Origin: Rubrobacter sp.
GTDB taxonomy: Bacteria > Actinomycetota > Rubrobacteria > Rubrobacterales > Rubrobacteraceae
DNA: 15,873 nt
Direction: 5' to 3'
NCBI GenBank assembly: GCA_013695335.1
Contig: JACDAR010000220.1
Span: 1-15,873 of the forward strand
Shown: positions 13,601 through 15,873 of the stretch, one piece after another
Position numbering within the stretch: position 1 is the stretch's first letter
Layout of the letters: each line of letters begins with the position of its first letter
Notes under the pieces: generated by a model
Told to the model about the DNA's origin: nothing
What the model saw: the letters and a program-made list of their open reading frames with translations, nothing else
The model's database searches: none
Position numbers and translations under genes: made by a program

Positions 13601-15873
13601 AACGATGCTCGACTACACCTTCGACCCAGAAGGCAACCGCACCAGCCGCACCGACGGCAACGCCGCGACCGGCCGCGCCGTCTACGACGCCAACGGCAAC
13701 CCCACCGAGGTCACCACTTCAGACGGCGCCACGACAAGGACCACCTACGACGAAAACGACAACCCCACGAGTGTCACCGACGCCCTCGGCAACACGACCC
13801 GTTACGCCTACGACGCGCAGGGAAACCTGATCTCCGAGACCGATCCATTAGGCAACGAAACCACTTACGAGTACGACGATCACGGCCAGCTTATCAAAAC
13901 CACGAAGCCAAGTGGTAAGACGGCACCCGACGGCACATCACTAAAGGCGATTACCACTTACACCTACGACGCGCAGGGCAACAGGGTCTCCGAGACCGAC
14001 GCCCTCGGCAACAGAACCACCTACGCCCACGACGCGCTGGGCCGCATGACGGGCACGACGGATGCCAGGGGCAACGTCACCCGCTACGAGCACGACGCCC
14101 TGGGCCGCGTCACGAAGGTCACCAATCCCGATGGCACGACCGTTCTCACCAAATACGACGCCGTCGGCAACCCGGTAGAGACCACCGACGAAACCGGGCG
14201 CGTCACGAAGACCGCCTACGATCCCAGGGGCAACCCGACCTCCGTCACCGACCCGGCGGGCAACGTAACCCGCTACGCCTACGACACGGAAGGCAACCTG
14301 GCCGCCGAGATAGATGCCCTCGGCAACAGAATCACCTACCAGTACGACGCCCTTGGCCGCAAGACCAGCGAGACAAAGCCAGACGGCACCATGAACCCGG
14401 ACGGCACACCAAGTACTGTCACAACCTCCTACTCCTACGACGCTGCCGGCAACCTCGTCACGAAGACTGACCCCCTCGGACGCGTCACCCGCATGGCCTA
14501 CGATGCAGCCGGCCGTCTCGTAAAGGTGACAGACTCCAAAGGCGGCGTCGCCACCTATGAGTACGATCTCCTCGGACGCCGGACCAAAGCCACCAACCCC
14601 AACGGCCACGCGACCACCTACGAGTACGACGCGATGAGAAGGCTCACGAAGGAGACGGACCCGCTCCTCAACGCCACGACCTACACCTACGACGCGGCGG
14701 GCAACCAGAAGAGCCGCACCGACGCCTCGGGACGCCGCACGGATTACACTTACGATGCCATGAACCGCCCCACGGCCACCGCCTACCCCAACGGCACGAA
14801 GGTCCAGAGTACATACGATGCAGTGGGCAACCTCACCTCTATCTCCGACGAGACCGGCCTCTACTCCTACGCCTACGACGCCCGCAACCGCTCCACGAGC
14901 GAGACGTGGCCCGGCAACCGCGTCATCAGGTACGAGTACGACGCCGCAGGCAACCGCACAACACTCGTGCATCCCGATGGCAAGAAAGTCCTCTACACCT
15001 ACGACGCGGCGGGCAGGATGGCGAGTCTCACCGACCGCGAGGGCGCCAGAACCACCTACGCCTACGACGCCCTGGGCCGCCCAACGCGCGTCTCCTACCC
15101 GAACGCCACAGGAGAAGAATACACATACGACCCGCTTGGACGCGCCACAACCGTCACGGCCACCGGCCCAGGTGGCGCCGTCCTAGCCAGGCAGAGCTAC
15201 GCTTACGACGACGCCTCCAACCCGGTCTCCCTCACGGACATGGCTGGCAAAAAGAGCACCTTCGCCTACGACGCCCTCGACAGGCTCACCGCCGAGACCC
15301 ATCCTGGCGGCCCGACGACCACCTACGCCTACGACGCAGCCGGCAACCGCACGAGCGTGACGAAGGGTAAGACCACGACCACCTACGCCTACGACGCCGC
15401 CGACAGGATGACGAAGGCCGGGACAACCACCTACGCCTACGACAACGACGGCAACCTCACATCCGTCAAGTCCGGCAAAAAGACCGTCGCCACCTACGCC
15501 TACGACTACGAGGGCATGATGACCAGGGCCGACAGTATCACCTACGCGCGCGACCCGCTAGGACGCGTCGTTTCGTCGACTTCGAGCACCGCAACCACCT
15601 CATACCTCTTCGACGGCCAGCAGGCCATCGAAGAGCAGACCGGCACAGCAGCGCCAACCCACTACGCCAGGGGCCTGAACCAACAAATCATAAACCGCAG
15701 ATCAGGCGCCAGCGCCCCCGCCTACTATCACCACGACGCCGTGGGTAGCGTGGTCGGCCTGAGCGGCCAGAGTGGAACCCTCACCGACACCTACGCCTAC
15801 GACGCCTTCGGCAACGTAGTGGATCGAACCGGCAGAAGTACCCAGCCATACCAGTACCTCTCAAACGCCTACG
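10662..15873 (+). CDS. Large secreted RHS/YD-repeat protein with N-terminal Ig-like domain and beta-propeller (3' end outside window)
   Basis: One frame is open from ATG 10662 (GAGG seven bases upstream) to the window end: 1737 codons, no stop. Residues 1-38 look like a Sec signal peptide (basic start, PLLLLTLFVILP core, SAASA before HQA). Residues about 80-162 resemble a glucodextranase-B/Ig-like domain (IVLLDPTP...VIRGVVSGPKAMKVLVGN...ELHEGLNRIPMVAET). Residues about 187-560 form an SBBP-type beta-propeller, with repeats such as VTVDSSGNAYMVGTTRGG followed by DGFLVKYTPNGTRAWTR. Residues about 568-677 are a CARDB/NEW3-like beta domain. DPINFVTGNVYEYREDLYVP (from residue 706) starts the RHS part (DUF6531-like), followed by about 2.4 kb of YD repeats and the RHS core (YYHHDAVGSVVGLSG...YAYDAFGNVV). 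The window stops just before the expected RYYDPxxGRF boundary. Like WapA, such proteins encapsulate and deliver a C-terminal toxin or adhere to surfaces; the tip is not visible. The upstream PHO-like box suggests induction on phosphate starvation. Confidence 0.9.
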   Translation, partial: MSRQVDRSRSHLTWKSAIHPLLLLTLFVILPMSAASAHQAASLLAHSEGERGKLAPAANDNEYRTLRDAAGFVHPISEMSTPKIVLLDPTPRLMTDKKELVIRGVVSGPKAMKVLVGNTIAEANGTVFVARIELHEGLNRIPMVAETSAGKRAKKTLKISYKPPSKANATSTQSIFQTSDEPGIPQLTRYEWARQPVARGGVVGLDADGNIYTAAGNAGSTSSDGYLQKYDPEGNELWIREVVSAGQRFDGPLGAAIGSDGSAYVVGTSEGPAEAGIDWGENFDVYISKYSAEGNKLWSRQFGSSSMDEADGVTVDSSGNAYMVGTTRGGLDGEAIVGTSDGFLVKYTPNGTRAWTRHLGSSETGRLKDVAVGDSDNVVVVGEFRGELENTNFVSPDRSMAFVAKYGLGGDLTWLEETQADTSFGFAAEVELGSDEDVYVSGYDPGPNYEYISRFTENGNILWTRYPRFDSCDANYDMAVRPGGGVYAVAESDCEQGVITAYGPGGTEQLYEPFTSGTAASVISDYKDRAYVSGFADEATFGTEIGWYLVKFNPGLELRPVQPPETGTLEVQAIAPENLGIADGTLTPNPFTVSATVHYEGITPIEDASVSLSTSPEGLSIEGDPKVLLGAMNPGEERQVSWQVTAPPLGVERTYELNVVATAAGLSPATFSRQITVPALFTRPDVRPGEGDDQGQPEDKNASGCDPINFVTGNVYEYREDLYVPGRGLPVRFFRFYNSRDPYDGPLGAGWTHTYNASLEENADGSVEEMDPQGKRLVYAKNPDGSYSEQKGFHDRLTKNPDGTFTLVRKDSRERWRFDAEGALTAISDSDGNTLTFAHDAQGRLAGITDSAGRRTSLEYDDTGRISTLTDPMGNVTRYAYDVAGNLVGVTDPLGNAIHYDYDAGHNLTRITDKTGGEFLFSYDDQDRAASARAGDGTWAATLAYDPANNKTTVTDSKGGKSVFHYNDMSRITKLEQPDGTMLDYTFDPEGNRTSRTDGNAATGRAVYDANGNPTEVTTSDGATTRTTYDENDNPTSVTDALGNTTRYAYDAQGNLISETDPLGNETTYEYDDHGQLIKTTKPSGKTAPDGTSLKAITTYTYDAQGNRVSETDALGNRTTYAHDALGRMTGTTDARGNVTRYEHDALGRVTKVTNPDGTTVLTKYDAVGNPVETTDETGRVTKTAYDPRGNPTSVTDPAGNVTRYAYDTEGNLAAEIDALGNRITYQYDALGRKTSETKPDGTMNPDGTPSTVTTSYSYDAAGNLVTKTDPLGRVTRMAYDAAGRLVKVTDSKGGVATYEYDLLGRRTKATNPNGHATTYEYDAMRRLTKETDPLLNATTYTYDAAGNQKSRTDASGRRTDYTYDAMNRPTATAYPNGTKVQSTYDAVGNLTSISDETGLYSYAYDARNRSTSETWPGNRVIRYEYDAAGNRTTLVHPDGKKVLYTYDAAGRMASLTDREGARTTYAYDALGRPTRVSYPNATGEEYTYDPLGRATTVTATGPGGAVLARQSYAYDDASNPVSLTDMAGKKSTFAYDALDRLTAETHPGGPTTTYAYDAAGNRTSVTKGKTTTTYAYDAADRMTKAGTTTYAYDNDGNLTSVKSGKKTVATYAYDYEGMMTRADSITYARDPLGRVVSSTSSTATTSYLFDGQQAIEEQTGTAAPTHYARGLNQQIINRRSGASAPAYYHHDAVGSVVGLSGQSGTLTDTYAYDAFGNVVDRTGRSTQPYQYLSNAY
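13161..15590 (+). repeat. YD-repeat array within the RHS protein
   Basis: Roughly forty imperfect units of about 20-22 codons follow the pattern x-TYxYDxxGNxxSxTDxxGxx, for example YAYDAQGNLISETDPLGN and YTYDAAGNQKSRTDASGR. At the DNA level the words TACGCCTACGAC and ACCTACGCCTACGAC recur throughout. Two units are enlarged by TKPSGKTAPDGTSLK-like and TKPDGTMNPDGTPST-like inserts (about 13910-13950 and 14375-14415). The last units (from about 15340) are shorter, as usual near an RHS core. These repeats fold into the spiral cocoon of RHS proteins. Confidence 0.9.

Noticed and set aside
13941..14972. 343-codon minus-strand frame opposite the YD repeats
   Set aside because: Its Val/Gly/Ala-rich repetitive product is the mirror of the periodic, GC3-rich YD repeats. 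No SD or family motif.
12880..15370. Plus-strand frames at 12880, 13106, 13597, 14818 and 14906
   Set aside because: They are out-of-frame readings of the RHS gene, with Arg/Pro/Thr-rich low-complexity products; the true frame begins at 10662 and is continuous.
13161..15590. CRISPR or satellite array
   Set aside because: Repeat units are about 63 bp, imperfect, in-frame and explained by YD protein repeats; there are no constant repeats with unique spacers.

Overview
The window is GC-rich bacterial DNA with actinobacterial character. It has strong GC codon bias, genes packed with 1-4 nt overlaps, and GTG/TTG start candidates. The order ald-like / scpA / scpB / pseudouridine synthase / aroA, together with an actinobacterial-type tandem 11-bp PHO-like box, suggests a Rubrobacter-like actinobacterium. 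That taxonomic guess is inference; no rRNA or other marker is present.

Layout. (1) 1-2925: the 3' end of an isoprenylcysteine-methyltransferase-like membrane enzyme, then two Sec-exported repeat proteins, a right-handed beta-helix protein and a TolB/PD40 beta-propeller. The propeller gene is preceded by an unassigned region able to fold into RNA structure. (2) 3019-4471: a complete IS1380-family insertion sequence with 21-bp inverted ends. Its transposase is broken by one extra base, and its start is controlled by what looks like a read-through-blocking hairpin. (3) 4496-5763: an MFS efflux-type transporter on the minus strand, with two overlapping palindromes at its promoter. (4) 5809-10483: a tightly coupled plus-strand housekeeping operon: a possible 41-aa leader peptide, an alanine-dehydrogenase-like protein lacking two catalytic residues, ScpA and ScpB (chromosome condensation), an RsuA/RluB-type rRNA pseudouridine synthase, and AroA (shikimate pathway). 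(5) 10484-15873: after a non-coding gap holding four TTCATC units at exact 11-bp spacing, a very large open frame (1737 codons in the window, no stop). It encodes a secreted RHS/YD-repeat protein with an N-terminal Ig-like domain and an SBBP-type propeller. The frame leaves the window in the RHS core, so its C-terminal tip, usually the toxin in this family, is not visible.

The most interesting parts are the possible phosphate-starvation control of a Sec-secreted polymorphic-toxin-like RHS protein, the composition break inside that gene, the catalytically altered Ald-like protein at the head of the scpAB operon, and the SD-sequestering hairpin of the insertion sequence. No rRNA, tRNA, CRISPR array or replication origin was seen.
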